From: Paucibacter sp. B2R-40
Lineage (GTDB): Bacteria > Pseudomonadota > Gammaproteobacteria > Burkholderiales > Burkholderiaceae_C
Reading direction: 5' to 3'
Length of the DNA: 64,000 nucleotides
NCBI RefSeq assembly: GCF_025717555.1
Contig: NZ_JAJIRP010000013.1
Location: 107,056 to 171,055 of the forward strand
Shown here: one piece after another, positions 25,978 through 34,868 of the stretch
Numbering within the stretch: position 1 is the stretch's first letter
How the letters are laid out: every line of letters begins with the position of its first letter
Notes under the pieces: generated by a model
The model's input: only the letters and a program-made list of their open reading frames with translations
What the model was told of the DNA's origin: nothing
Databases searched by the model: none
Position numbers and translations under genes: made by a program

Positions 25978-27459
25978 ATGCGCCTGAGATTTGCCGGCCC
26001 GCTGGCGCTGCTTGTCGGCTTGGCCCACACGGCCGCCTTTGCGCCGCTGGAGGCCTGGTATTTGCAGCTGTTCGCGCTAGCGCTGTTGGCGCGGCTTACC
26101 CTGGGCGCGACACCGCGCCGGGCGGCCTGCCTGGGCGGCCTGTTTGGTTTGTCTTGGCTGGGCTCCGGTGTTTGGTGGATCCACGTCAGCCTGCATCAGT
26201 TCGGCCACCTGCCTTGGCTGCTATCGGCGATCGCTGTGCTCGCGCTGGCGGCATTTTTGGCCTGCTATTACGCCGCCACCATGGCTTTGGCTGCCTGGCT
26301 CTTGCCGGCGGGCGCGCGGCCGATCCGCCGCATCACTGTCTGGGCGGCCTGCTGGCTCTTGGCCGAGTTGGGCCGCGCGACGCTGCTGACCGGCTTTCCC
26401 TGGTTGGCCTCCGGCTATGCCCACACGGTCGGGCCCTTGGCGGCTTGGGCGCCTTGGGTCGGGGTCTACGGCATCACGGCGCTGGCGGCCTTAAGCGCAG
26501 CGGCGCTTGGCTTGGCCTCAACGGGTTTGAGCCTGCAGCTCTGGCGGCCGGTCGCTTTGATGGCGCTTGTGCTGGCCTTGGGCACCCAGTTGCCGCAGGA
26601 TTTCAGCGTCAGCACCGGCAACTTGCGGGTCAGTCTCTTGCAGCCCAATGTGCGGCAGGATCAAAAATTTGACCGCGAGCTGATGGACGCGAATCTGGAG
26701 CGACTGGCGCTGCAGATCGAGTCGGCGCAGGGCCAGGTCATCGTCACACCCGAGTCGGTGGTGCCGCTGCCGCTGGACTATCTGGACGCCGTCTTCCTCC
26801 ACCGCATGGAGCGGGTGGCGCAGCAGCGGCCGCTCTTGCTGGGCAGTTTCTTGGGCAATGAGCGGGTGGGCTATGTCAACTCACTGGTGGGTTTTGGCGG
26901 GCCGCAGGCTTATGACTACGGCAAGCGGCATTTGCTGCCCTTTGGGGAGTTCATACCGCTGGGTTTTCATTGGTTTGTGAGCGCTTTGCAGATCCCCTTG
27001 GACGACCAGGCGCGCGGCCAGCATCAGCGCAGCTTCGAAGTGGCGGGTCAGCGCCTGCGGCCCCTGATTTGCTATGAAGACTTGTTCGGTGAGGATTTTG
27101 TCGGCAGTGTGGTGGGCAAGCAGTCCGCCACGGTGCTGGTCAACGCCAGCAATCTGGCCTGGTTCGGGACCTTGATGGTGCAAGACCAGCATCTGCAGTT
27201 CTCGCAGATGCGGGCGCTGGAGTTTCAGCGCCCGGTGGTGCGCTCCACCAATACCGGTGCCACGGCGGCAGTGGATTACCGCGGCCGGGTCAGCGCAAGG
27301 TTGGCGCCGGCGGTTGCCGGCGTGCTGGAGGCCGAGGTCGAGGGCCGCAGTGGCAGCACGCCATATGCACGCTGGCTGCAGGCGTTTGGGCTCTGGCCTT
27401 TGTGGCTGGCCATCGCTATCGTGCTGGGCTGGGCCGGGTGGCTGCGCCGCGCCTCGTAG
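25978..27459 (+). CDS. lnt: apolipoprotein N-acyltransferase
   Basis: 493 residues. There are several N-terminal membrane spans, then a periplasmic nitrilase-type domain, then a last span ([18 protein letters not shown]). The catalytic triad is visible: Glu259 in [10 protein letters not shown], Lys316 in [12 protein letters not shown] and Cys365 in ICYEDLF. It transfers the third acyl chain to the N-terminal Cys of lipoproteins at the inner membrane. It starts 10 bases after corC. Confidence 0.95.
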   Translation: MRLRFAGPLALLVGLAHTAAFAPLEAWYLQLFALALLARLTLGATPRRAACLGGLFGLSWLGSGVWWIHVSLHQFGHLPWLLSAIAVLALAAFLACYYAATMALAAWLLPAGARPIRRITVWAACWLLAELGRATLLTGFPWLASGYAHTVGPLAAWAPWVGVYGITALAALSAAALGLASTGLSLQLWRPVALMALVLALGTQLPQDFSVSTGNLRVSLLQPNVRQDQKFDRELMDANLERLALQIESAQGQVIVTPESVVPLPLDYLDAVFLHRMERVAQQRPLLLGSFLGNERVGYVNSLVGFGGPQAYDYGKRHLLPFGEFIPLGFHWFVSALQIPLDDQARGQHQRSFEVAGQRLRPLICYEDLFGEDFVGSVVGKQSATVLVNASNLAWFGTLMVQDQHLQFSQMRALEFQRPVVRSTNTGATAAVDYRGRVSARLAPAVAGVLEAEVEGRSGSTPYARWLQAFGLWPLWLAIAIVLGWAGWLRRAS

Positions 27460-27521
27460 AATCGGGCGCAATACCCGTCCATCATGGGCGGCTTTTCTCA
27501 ATTACCGGCTATGAAAAAAAT

Positions 27522-28439
27522 ATGCTGAGCTTCCAGCAAATCATTCTGACCCTGCAGGACTACTGGTCCAAGCAAGGCTGCGCACTGTTGCAACCCTTCG
27601 ATATGGAAGTCGGCGCCGGCACCAGCCACACCGCGACTTTTTTGCGTGCGATCGGCCCTGAGCCCTGGAAGGCCGCCTATGTGCAGCCCAGCCGCCGGCC
27701 AAAGGATGGCCGTTACGGCGAAAACCCGAACCGCCTGCAGCATTACTACCAGTACCAGGTCGTGCTCAAGCCGGCGCCGGCCAATATTCTGGAGCTCTAT
27801 CTGGGCTCTTTGGAAGCGCTGGGTTTCGATCTGAAGAAGAACGATGTGCGTTTCGTGGAAGACGACTGGGAAAACCCGACCCTGGGTTGCTGGGGTCTGG
27901 GCTGGGAGGTCTGGCTCAACGGCATGGAGGTGACGCAATTCACCTACTTCCAGCAGGTCGGCGGCATCGATTGCAAGCCCATCACCGGCGAAATAACCTA
28001 TGGCCTGGAGCGGCTGGCCATGTATTTGCAGGGCGTCGAGTCGGTCTATGACCTCGAATACACGCCTGGCTTGAAATACGGCGATGTGTTCCATCAGAAC
28101 GAAGTCGAGCAGTCGACCTATAACTTCGAGCACAGTGACGTCGATTTCCTGCTGACCGCGTTTGCGGCGCATGAGAAGCAATCCAAGCATCTGATGGAGC
28201 AGCAGCTGGCGCTGCCGGCCTATGAGCAGTTGCTCAAGGCCGGACATAGCTTCAACCTGCTGGACGCGCGCGGCGCGATCAGCGTGACCGAACGCGCCGC
28301 CTATATCGGCCGGATCCGCAATCTGGCGCGAGCCGTGGCGCAGGGTTATCTGGACAGCCGTGCCCGCCTGGGTTTCCCTATGGCCTTGAAAGAGCGTGCC
28401 GCTGAAGTGCTGGCGCAGATTGAAAAGAAAGCCGCCTGA
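27522..28439 (+). CDS. glyQ: glycyl-tRNA synthetase alpha subunit
   Basis: 305 residues of class II synthetase: [20 protein letters not shown] start, motif 2 region ([34 protein letters not shown]) and the [15 protein letters not shown] motif 3 region (here [16 protein letters not shown]). It charges tRNA-Gly as an alpha2beta2 enzyme with GlyS. ATG 27522 is the correct start; frames opening earlier run into the end of lnt. It ends 3 bases before glyS. Confidence 0.97.
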   Translation: MLSFQQIILTLQDYWSKQGCALLQPFDMEVGAGTSHTATFLRAIGPEPWKAAYVQPSRRPKDGRYGENPNRLQHYYQYQVVLKPAPANILELYLGSLEALGFDLKKNDVRFVEDDWENPTLGCWGLGWEVWLNGMEVTQFTYFQQVGGIDCKPITGEITYGLERLAMYLQGVESVYDLEYTPGLKYGDVFHQNEVEQSTYNFEHSDVDFLLTAFAAHEKQSKHLMEQQLALPAYEQLLKAGHSFNLLDARGAISVTERAAYIGRIRNLARAVAQGYLDSRARLGFPMALKERAAEVLAQIEKKAA

Positions 28440-28442
28440 GCC

Positions 28443-30548
28443 ATGACTGCCCACCAGAATTTATTGATCGAGTTGTTCGTCGAAGAGCTGCCACCGAAGG
28501 CGCTTAAAAAGCTCGGCGAGTCTTTTTCCAGCGTGTTGGTCGAGAGCCTGAAGGCCCAAGGTCTGGTCGGGCCTGCGGCCGTGGCCACGGCCATTGCTTC
28601 GCCACGCCGCCTCGGCCTGCATTTGAGCGATGTGTCGCCCAAGGCCGCCGATCGCGCCGTGCAGCAAAAGCTGATGCCGGTGGCCGTGGCCCTGACGGCG
28701 GATGGTCAAGCGACGCCGGCGCTGCTGAAGAAGCTCGCCAGCGTGGGCGCCGATGCCTCTGCTTTACCGCAGCTCAAGCGTGCGATGGACGGCAAGGCGG
28801 AGGCCTTGTTCCTCGATCTGCTGCTGCCTGGCGCCAGCTTGGCCGAGGGCCTGCAAAAGGCCTTGGACGAGACCCTGGCCAAGCTGCCCATCCCCAAGGT
28901 GATGACCTATCAGCTCAGCGACGGTTGGACCGATGTGAAATTTGTGCGCCCGGCCCATGGCATCGTGGCCTTGCACGGCAGCGATGTGGTCGAGATTCAA
29001 GCCTTAGGCCTGAGCTCGGGCCGCAGCACACGTGGCCATCGCTTTGAGTCCCAGCTTGAGAACCTGACGATTGAGAGCGCCGACAGCTATAGCGCGCAGC
29101 TGCGCGAGCAGGGCGCCGTGATCGCCGGCTTTGCCGAGCGCCGTGCTGAAATAAGCCGTCAGCTCGACGCTGCCGCCGCGCGCCAGGGCCTGAAGCCGAT
29201 AAGCGACGAAGCCTTGCTGGACGAGGTGACCGGTTTGGTCGAGCGCCCCAATGTGCTGAGCTGCTTGTTCGAGCCCGAGTTCCTGGCGGTGCCGCAGGAA
29301 TGCCTGATTCTGACCATGAAGGCGAACCAGAAATACTTCCCGCTGCTGGACGCTGAAAACAAGCTGACCAACCAGTTCCTGGTTGTGAGCAATATCAGCC
29401 CCGGCGACACCAGCGCGGTGATTCAGGGCAATGAGCGGGTGGTGCGCCCACGTTTGGCCGATGCCAAGTTCTTCTTCGATCAAGACCGCAAGAAGACGCT
29501 GGCCTCGCGGGTGGCTGGCCTTGCCAAGGTTGTGTACCACGGCAAGTTGGGCAGCCAGGGTGACCGGGTCGAGCGTGTACGCGCGATCGCCTGCGCCATT
29601 GCTGCGCAGTTGGGCGGCGGTGCTTTGACCGCGCAGGTTGATCAGGCCGCGCAGCTGGCCAAGTCTGATTTGTTGACCGATATGGTCGGTGAGTTCCCCG
29701 AGCTGCAAGGCATCATGGGCGGCTATTACGCTCGCCATGACGGTTTGAGCGAGGCGGTCGCTTTCGCGATTGAAGACCATTACAAGCCCCGCTTTGCCGG
29801 CGACGAATTGCCGCGCAACGAGGTCGGTTTGGTGGTGGCGCTGGCCGACAAGCTGGAGACCCTGGTCGGCATGTTCGGCATCGGCCAGCTGCCCACCGGC
29901 GATAAGGATCCGTTCGCGCTGCGCCGCCATGCCTTGGGCTTGGTGCGCATGCTGAGCGAGCGTGCTGCCGGCCTGAGTCTGGATGCCTTGATCGCAGCGG
30001 CGCTGCCGGCTTTTGGCACCTTGATCAAGGACCCCAGCGTGGCCTTGAGCGAATTCATCTTCGACCGCCTGTCCGGCTCGCTGCGTGAGCAGGGCTATAG
30101 CGCGCAAGAAGTGGACGCGGTGCTGGCCTTGCGCCCGCAGCGCCTGGCCGACGTGTCAGCGCGCTTGGGCGCGGTGCGCTCTTTTGCCGCGTTGCCCGAG
30201 GCCGCTTCGCTGGCTGCTGCCAACAAGCGCATTGGCAATATCTTGAAGAAGAGCGAGCAGGCTGTTGAGGCACGCGTGGATGCCGCGCTGCTGCAAGAGC
30301 CGGCCGAGAAGGAGTTGGCCGGCGCCTTGGCGCAGGTGCAAGTCTTGAGCGATGCCTTCTTCCATAACGGCGAATATGCAGCGTCCCTGCGCGAGCTGGC
30401 GACGCTGCGGGCGCCGGTGGACGCTTTCTTTGAGGGCGTGATGGTGAACGCCGAGGACGCGGCCCTGCGCGCCAATCGCCTGGGCCTGCTGAAGACCTTG
30501 CACGAGGCGATGAACCGGGTCGCCGATCTGTCTCGCCTGGCCAGCTGA
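28443..30548 (+). CDS. glyS: glycyl-tRNA synthetase beta subunit
   Basis: 701 residues, full length. It starts with the typical NLLIELFVEELPPKALKKLGESF. The HD-domain-like middle is rich in motifs such as ECLILTMKANQKYFPLLD and KFFFDQDRKKTLASRV. The C-terminal anticodon-binding, arginyl-like DALR region ends with LTL-type helices. It works with GlyQ and is transcribed in the same operon, which continues into gmhB and plsC. Confidence 0.97.
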   Translation: MTAHQNLLIELFVEELPPKALKKLGESFSSVLVESLKAQGLVGPAAVATAIASPRRLGLHLSDVSPKAADRAVQQKLMPVAVALTADGQATPALLKKLASVGADASALPQLKRAMDGKAEALFLDLLLPGASLAEGLQKALDETLAKLPIPKVMTYQLSDGWTDVKFVRPAHGIVALHGSDVVEIQALGLSSGRSTRGHRFESQLENLTIESADSYSAQLREQGAVIAGFAERRAEISRQLDAAAARQGLKPISDEALLDEVTGLVERPNVLSCLFEPEFLAVPQECLILTMKANQKYFPLLDAENKLTNQFLVVSNISPGDTSAVIQGNERVVRPRLADAKFFFDQDRKKTLASRVAGLAKVVYHGKLGSQGDRVERVRAIACAIAAQLGGGALTAQVDQAAQLAKSDLLTDMVGEFPELQGIMGGYYARHDGLSEAVAFAIEDHYKPRFAGDELPRNEVGLVVALADKLETLVGMFGIGQLPTGDKDPFALRRHALGLVRMLSERAAGLSLDALIAAALPAFGTLIKDPSVALSEFIFDRLSGSLREQGYSAQEVDAVLALRPQRLADVSARLGAVRSFAALPEAASLAAANKRIGNILKKSEQAVEARVDAALLQEPAEKELAGALAQVQVLSDAFFHNGEYAASLRELATLRAPVDAFFEGVMVNAEDAALRANRLGLLKTLHEAMNRVADLSRLAS

Positions 30549-30603
30549 AGCCGCCACTGAAGCACGACAAGGACGATTGATGCGCTCCGACCACAGCCAC
30601 ACC

Positions 30604-31227
30604 ATGAAGCTCGTCATCCTCGGGCGAGACGGGACGCTCAATCAATACCGCGATGACCATGTCAAAGTGGTCGAGGAATTGACCCCGCTGCCGGGTGCCT
30701 TGGAAGCGGTGGCGCGGCTCAATCAGGCGGGCTGGCACACCGTGCTGGCCACCAACCAGCCCGGCATCGGCCGTGGCCTGTTGGACATGGCCTCCTTGAC
30801 GGCCATTCACATCCGCCTGAATCAGTTGTTAGCCGAAAAGGGCGGCCGCTTGGATGCAGCCTTCTTTTGCCCGCACACGCCGGAGGAGGGCTGCGATTGC
30901 CGCAAACCTCTGCCGGGGATGTTGACGCAAATTGGCGAGCGCTTTGGCGTTGATCTGGGCCAGGTGCATATGGTGGGCGCCTCACTGCGCGATTTGAAAA
31001 CCGCACAAGCGGCCGGCTGCATACCGCACTTGGTGCGCAGCGACCGCTTGGGCGATCTTGATGAAAGCCAGCTGGACGCCTTGCTGAACTTGGTGCCCGG
31101 CGCCATGCTGCACGACAGCCTGAGCGCCTTTGCCGAAGGCCTGATCAACACCGAACGCCGCCACAAGGCCGATGCCCGTGGCGAAACCCTTTTGCCCCCG
31201 AATACCGGTCCTGGAGACCTGATTTAA
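30604..31227 (+). CDS. gmhB: GmhB-like D,D-heptose 1,7-bisphosphate phosphatase with lost catalytic Asp residues
   Basis: 207 residues (215 from ATG 30580) of the HAD histidinol-phosphatase/GmhB family, which dephosphorylates heptose bisphosphate for LPS core synthesis. The zinc-loop residues (CPHTPEEGCDC), motif II TNQ and motif III Lys (CRKPLPG) are kept. Motif I, normally LDRDGT, reads LGRDGT: the nucleophile Asp is Gly7 (codon GGG, 30622). Motif IV, normally VGDS, reads VGAS (Ala126, codon GCC, 30979). The frame is otherwise intact and in its usual glyS-gmhB-plsC place. It may be inactive or have another role. Confidence 0.85.
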   Translation: MKLVILGRDGTLNQYRDDHVKVVEELTPLPGALEAVARLNQAGWHTVLATNQPGIGRGLLDMASLTAIHIRLNQLLAEKGGRLDAAFFCPHTPEEGCDCRKPLPGMLTQIGERFGVDLGQVHMVGASLRDLKTAQAAGCIPHLVRSDRLGDLDESQLDALLNLVPGAMLHDSLSAFAEGLINTERRHKADARGETLLPPNTGPGDLI

Positions 31228-31994
31228 TGTCCTCTTTGCTTGCTGCATTCCGCTCGTTGCTGTTCGTGCTTTTCTTGACCATCACGGTGATCCCTTGGGC
31301 GACGGCGGTTTTGCTGATTTCTATCGTCGCCAAGGGCGACCGGGTCTATTGGGCTTGCGCGGCTTGGCTGCGTTTGGCGATTTACGGCGCGCGCTATATC
31401 TGCGGTGTGCAGTGGCGCTTACACGGCATGGAGAACCTGCCGGCCGAGGCCGACACCAAATCGGCGGTGATTTTGCTGTCCAAGCATCAAAGCACGTGGG
31501 AGGCCTTTGCCTACCCGGCGCTGATGTCGCATCCGCTGGCTTATGTGTTCAAGCGCGAGTTGCTCTATGTGCCGTTTTTCGGCTGGGCGATGGCCCGCAT
31601 GGACATGATTCACATCGACCGCAGCAAGCGTTCACAAGCCTGGAACAAGGTGGCCGCGCAGGGCAAGCGCTTGGCGGCGATGGGGCATTGGGTGATCATG
31701 TTCCCCGAGGGGACCCGTATCGCACGCGGCCAAAAAGGCGAGTACAAATCCGGCGGCAGCCGTTTGGCGATCGACACCGGCGTGCCCATCGTGCCGATCG
31801 CGGCGACCTCGGCGCGTTGCTGGCCGCGCAAGAGTTTTATGTTGCGCCCGGGCGTTGTCGATATCTCCTTCGGCAAGCCGATCGCGTCGGTGGGTCGCGA
31901 GTCGGCCGAGTTGATGCGTGAAGTGGAGGCCTGGATCGAAGCCGAGATGCGCCGGCTGGACCCTGAGGCTTACGCCGACGGTCCCAAGCCCTGA
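31227..31994 (+). CDS. plsC: 1-acyl-sn-glycerol-3-phosphate acyltransferase (PlsC-like)
   Basis: 255 residues. An N-terminal membrane span (LLFVLFLTITVIPWATAVLLIS) precedes the acyltransferase motifs: block I KHQSTWEAF (H-x4-E, where the general family has H-x4-D), block III FPEGTRIARG and block IV VPIVPIAATSA. It acylates lysophosphatidate at the cytoplasmic face of the inner membrane. The start overlaps the gmhB stop by one base (TAATG), so the pair is translationally coupled. Confidence 0.9.
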   Translation: MSSLLAAFRSLLFVLFLTITVIPWATAVLLISIVAKGDRVYWACAAWLRLAIYGARYICGVQWRLHGMENLPAEADTKSAVILLSKHQSTWEAFAYPALMSHPLAYVFKRELLYVPFFGWAMARMDMIHIDRSKRSQAWNKVAAQGKRLAAMGHWVIMFPEGTRIARGQKGEYKSGGSRLAIDTGVPIVPIAATSARCWPRKSFMLRPGVVDISFGKPIASVGRESAELMREVEAWIEAEMRRLDPEAYADGPKP

Positions 31995-32007
31995 GCGCAC
32001 ATTCCTC

Positions 32008-32832
32008 ATGCTCAAGCGCCTCGCCCAGCTGTTGCAAGAAGCACCGCAGCTGTCCTTGTTTGGCGCGGAAGCACCGCCACCGCCGCTAGCGCCGCCAGCT
32101 CGAGTGAAAGCCGTGCTCGGACCTTTGTGTGAGCTGCACCTCGGTGAACACCGTGTGGCCTACGAGCTACGGCGCGCGCGCCGGCGCAGCATCGGCTTTG
32201 TGGTTGGCAGCGAAGGGCTGCGCGTCAGTGCGCCGCGCTGGTTGCCGCAGGCCGACATTGAGCGTGCGCTACTGCAAAAGTCGGACTGGATTCTGCGCAA
32301 GCTGGTCGAGCAGCGCGAGCGTGCGCGGCGTGTCGAAGCGGCAAGGATTGAATGGCGTGATGGCGGCAGCTTCAACTTTCTGGGCCGGCTGATCTGGTTG
32401 CGCCTGGACCCTGAGGCCAAAGGTGTGCGGATGGATGAATCCGGTGTGCTGCTCAAACTGGGCCTGCCGCTGACGGCTTCGCAAGAGCAGGTCAGGGACG
32501 CCGTGCAAACTTGGCTCAAGCGCCAGGCGCGGCAGGCGTTTGAGCCGCGCTGCCAGCATTTCGCCGCCGCGCTGGGGGTGCAGATGACGCAGCTGCGCCT
32601 GAGTTCGGCGCAAACCCGTTGGGGCAGCGCCAGCGCGGACGGCAGCATCCGGCTGAATTGGCGGCTGATTCATTTCGCGCCCGACATCATTGACTATGTG
32701 GTTGCGCATGAATTGGCCCATCTGCGCGAGATGAACCACAGTGCACGCTTTTGGGCCGTGGTGGCCTCGGTGCTGCCTGACTACCAGCAAGCGCGTGCTC
32801 GACTGCGTGAAGAATCAATCATTGCCGAATAG
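32008..32832 (+). CDS. YgjP-type (DUF45) zinc metallopeptidase
   Basis: 274 residues from ATG 32008. A Pro-rich N-terminus is followed by the M48-like YgjP domain: YELRRARRRSIGFVVGSEGLRVSAP, the TRWGSAS motif, and the zinc site HELAHLREMNHSARFW (HExxH, with a downstream His as third ligand). Family members associate with protein or DNA-protein cleavage, but no substrate is proven for this one. It follows plsC by 13 bases and is the last gene of the corC-lnt-glyQS-gmhB-plsC run, with a terminator at 33058. Confidence 0.85.
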   Translation: MLKRLAQLLQEAPQLSLFGAEAPPPPLAPPARVKAVLGPLCELHLGEHRVAYELRRARRRSIGFVVGSEGLRVSAPRWLPQADIERALLQKSDWILRKLVEQRERARRVEAARIEWRDGGSFNFLGRLIWLRLDPEAKGVRMDESGVLLKLGLPLTASQEQVRDAVQTWLKRQARQAFEPRCQHFAAALGVQMTQLRLSSAQTRWGSASADGSIRLNWRLIHFAPDIIDYVVAHELAHLREMNHSARFWAVVASVLPDYQQARARLREESIIAE

Positions 32833-33057
32833 ATGCCAGTCAAATACCAAAAAAATACCGCATAGACCACACCTATCCCTCCAAAGGGGGGCTTGTTGAT
32901 TTGTTGGTGCCCAAGCAAACTCTGGCTATTAGCTGTCATCACCTGCATCAGGAGTCTGCCCCGGCGCAGATTCGCTCGAAGGGCCCGTCAATTCCAAGGG
33001 CCCACACCCATGGCATAGGCCTGGTTCGAGTCGGATGTTATAAAAAGGGCCGAGAAC

Positions 33058-33104
33058 CCGTCGTCGTTGAGCCCTTAAAACGCTCCGCGGCGACGGTTTT
33101 TTTT
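33058..33104 (+). terminator. intrinsic terminator; the rest of the 296-bp gap has no gene
   Basis: CCGTCGTCG (33058-33066) pairs with CGGCGACGG (33088-33096) over nine base pairs including one G-T pair. Eight T residues follow (33097-33104). It lies 225 bases after the YgjP gene and just before the convergent MBL gene, so it can end the plus-strand operon. Between 32833 and 33057 I see no credible frame, only an imperfect inverted repeat (GAGTCTGC with GCAGATTC near 32952). Confidence 0.75.
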
Positions 33105-33128
33105 GGCCGGTCTGGCGGCAATACCAGT

Positions 33129-34277
33129 TCAGGCAATAGCAAAGCGGTAAACCCCGTCCCCATCCAAGCTGCGAAGCAATTGGCCGCCAAGCCACAAGGC
33201 GTTCAAATGAGCGAGCGACTCACCCATCGCAAAGGTGGTTTGGTGCAGATCAAGCTTGCGTTTGAACATCATCTCCAGCAGTTCGGCGGCGTGGCAGGGC
33301 TTGATGGTGCAGGCTTGCAGCACCTCGGCCAAGCGTTCGGCGTGGTGCTCACGCAACTGGTCAACCCGGGCATGCAGGCCGGTGAAGGGTTTGCCATGAG
33401 AGGGCAGCACCAAGGTGTCGGCAGGCAGGACCAGCATGCGCTCCAGCGATGCCAGGTAGAGCGTCAAGGGATCGGCCTCGGGCTCGACGTCGACGACCGA
33501 CACATTGGTCGAAATGCGCGGCAAGACCATATCGCCGGAAATCAGCAGGCCTAAATCCGGGCAATGCAGGCTGATGTGCTCGGGCGCATGGCCATAGCCG
33601 GTGTGGCAGACCCAGTCGTGGGCGCCGATTCTGACGTTCAGGCCATCCATCAGGCGCCGGAAGCTGCTCGGCACGGCCGGCACCATGCTGGGGTAATAGC
33701 TGGCACGGCCGCGTATCTTGGCCAGCGAGTCGGCGTCCGTCAGCCCATGGCTTGCAAAAAATCTCGCCGCCGCTTCGCCGCCCATGCCCACGGTGGATCC
33801 GCTGGCCAGGCGGGCCAAGTTGTAGTCGGTGGCGCTGATCAATAGCCGGCATTCACGGTTCGCCCCCAAGCTCACCGGCTTTGCCGCGTCGCCCCCCTCG
33901 AGGGGGCTGGCCTCGCCTTGGGGCGGCCCTGCAGCGCGCCCGCTCCACCTGTCGGTCAGCCAAGCCGCCAATCCCATATGGTCCGGGTGAAAGTGGGTGA
34001 CGATGACGCGCAGCACCGGCAAGCCGTCGAGGTGCTGGGCAAACACCTGCTCCCAGTTGGCGCGGGTAGCGTCGTTGGCGACGCCGCAGTCGACGATGGC
34101 CCAGCCATCCACACCATCCACATGGTCCCGCAGCAACCACAAATTGATATGGTCGAGCGCAAACGGCAGGCCCATGCGCAGCCAGCGTACGCCGGGCGCG
34201 ATCTCCAGCACGCCGCCGGCAGCGGGCAGCGCGTCGCCCATGGGGTAGAGAAGTTCTGACTCGCGGGGATTGGCCAT
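33129..34277 (-). CDS. MBL-fold metallo-hydrolase
   Basis: 382 residues of the metallo-beta-lactamase fold: zinc motif THFHPDHMG near residue 92, later CHTGYGHAPEHISLH and the DMVLPRISTNVSV and VLPSHGKPF motifs of glyoxalase II/LACTB2-like hydrolases. Its role is not established; in related genomes it accompanies a LiuR-like MerR regulator, as here. Residues of about 117-139 (AAGPPQGEASPLEGGD and flanks) are encoded by a palindromic interspersed repeat and look like an in-frame insertion between LTDRW and RLLISATDY. It is divergent from the MerR gene across the operator at 34289. Confidence 0.85.
   Translation of the reverse strand: MANPRESELLYPMGDALPAAGGVLEIAPGVRWLRMGLPFALDHINLWLLRDHVDGVDGWAIVDCGVANDATRANWEQVFAQHLDGLPVLRVIVTHFHPDHMGLAAWLTDRWSGRAAGPPQGEASPLEGGDAAKPVSLGANRECRLLISATDYNLARLASGSTVGMGGEAAARFFASHGLTDADSLAKIRGRASYYPSMVPAVPSSFRRLMDGLNVRIGAHDWVCHTGYGHAPEHISLHCPDLGLLISGDMVLPRISTNVSVVDVEPEADPLTLYLASLERMLVLPADTLVLPSHGKPFTGLHARVDQLREHHAERLAEVLQACTIKPCHAAELLEMMFKRKLDLHQTTFAMGESLAHLNALWLGGQLLRSLDGDGVYRFAIA
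33861..33929 (+). repeat. palindromic interspersed repeat inside the MBL gene
   Basis: 69 bp with nested symmetry. Outer arms are CGCCCCCAAG (33861) and CTTGGGGCG (33917). The centre is a perfect CCCCCTCGAGGGGG (33893-33906), with a small CGGC/GCCG hairpin between. It shares ends and core with the element at 56641-56705 and lies antisense to its host gene. The host frame stays open through it. Confidence 0.75.
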
Positions 34278-34288
34278 GTAGACTTCCG

Positions 34289-34304
34289 TTTACGTTAACG
34301 TCAC
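34289..34304. promoter_or_regulatory. LiuR-type MerR operator
   Basis: TTTACGTTAACGTCAC contains the perfect palindrome ACGTTAACGT (34292-34301) and closely matches the TTTACGTNNACGTAAA-like motif described for LiuR regulators of branched-chain amino-acid catabolism. It lies in the 46-bp gap between the divergent MBL and MerR genes, where a MerR dimer could control both. Confidence 0.65.
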
Positions 34305-34323
34305 TGAAGCCCCCAGTTTAGCC

Positions 34324-34740
34324 ATGAGTACCCAAGCCAGCGTCGTCCCGACCTCCGACAGCAATGGTCGCTTGTTCACCATCACCGAATTGGCGGCCGA
34401 ATTCGACATCACGCCGCGTGCGATTCGCTTCTACGAGGACATGGGCCTGCTGGAGCCGTCGCGGGCCGGGCGCAACCGTGTCTACACCCACCGCGACCGC
34501 ACCCGTCTGAAGCTGACCTTGCGCGGCAAGCGCCTGGGGCTGACGCTGCAAGAGATCAAGCAACTGGTCGATATGTACGACGCCTCCAGTGGCGCCGCGC
34601 CGCAGCTGAAGGCTTTTTTGCAGGTCTTGCAGCAGCACCGCCAGGCGCTGGAGCAGCAACTCGATGACATCGAGATCACCTTGGCCGAAATCAGCCAGCA
34701 TGAGGAACGCTGCCAAAGCTTGTTGGCCGAGCGCGAGTAG
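34324..34740 (+). CDS. MerR-family regulator, LiuR-like
   Basis: 138 residues. An N-terminal MerR winged helix (FTITELAAEFDITPRAIRFYEDMGLLEPSRAGRNRVY) is followed by LKLTLRGKRLGLTLQEIKQLVDMYD and a dimerising coiled coil (LQQHRQALEQQLDDIEITLAEI). One late Cys only, so it is not a metal sensor. It matches the LiuR group, which senses a catabolic intermediate rather than metal. The palindrome at 34289 fits autoregulation and control of the MBL gene. The usual isovaleryl-CoA dehydrogenase genes are not in this window. Confidence 0.82.
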   Translation: MSTQASVVPTSDSNGRLFTITELAAEFDITPRAIRFYEDMGLLEPSRAGRNRVYTHRDRTRLKLTLRGKRLGLTLQEIKQLVDMYDASSGAAPQLKAFLQVLQQHRQALEQQLDDIEITLAEISQHEERCQSLLAERE

Positions 34741-34868
34741 GCCAGGTTTCATCGCTAAGATCGCCCGACTTGCTTTCTTCAATCAGCCAGGTCTTAGCTC
34801 ATGTCGCTCAGTGAAGTCGCCCAGCTTGTCTTGGCCTCAGGTTCCAGGCTGGGCGCTTGGCTCGCGAT

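Noticed and set aside
32901..33554. 217-codon plus-strand frame across the gap and the MBL gene
   Set aside because: Mostly antisense to the MBL gene, and it runs through the terminator at 33058-33104.
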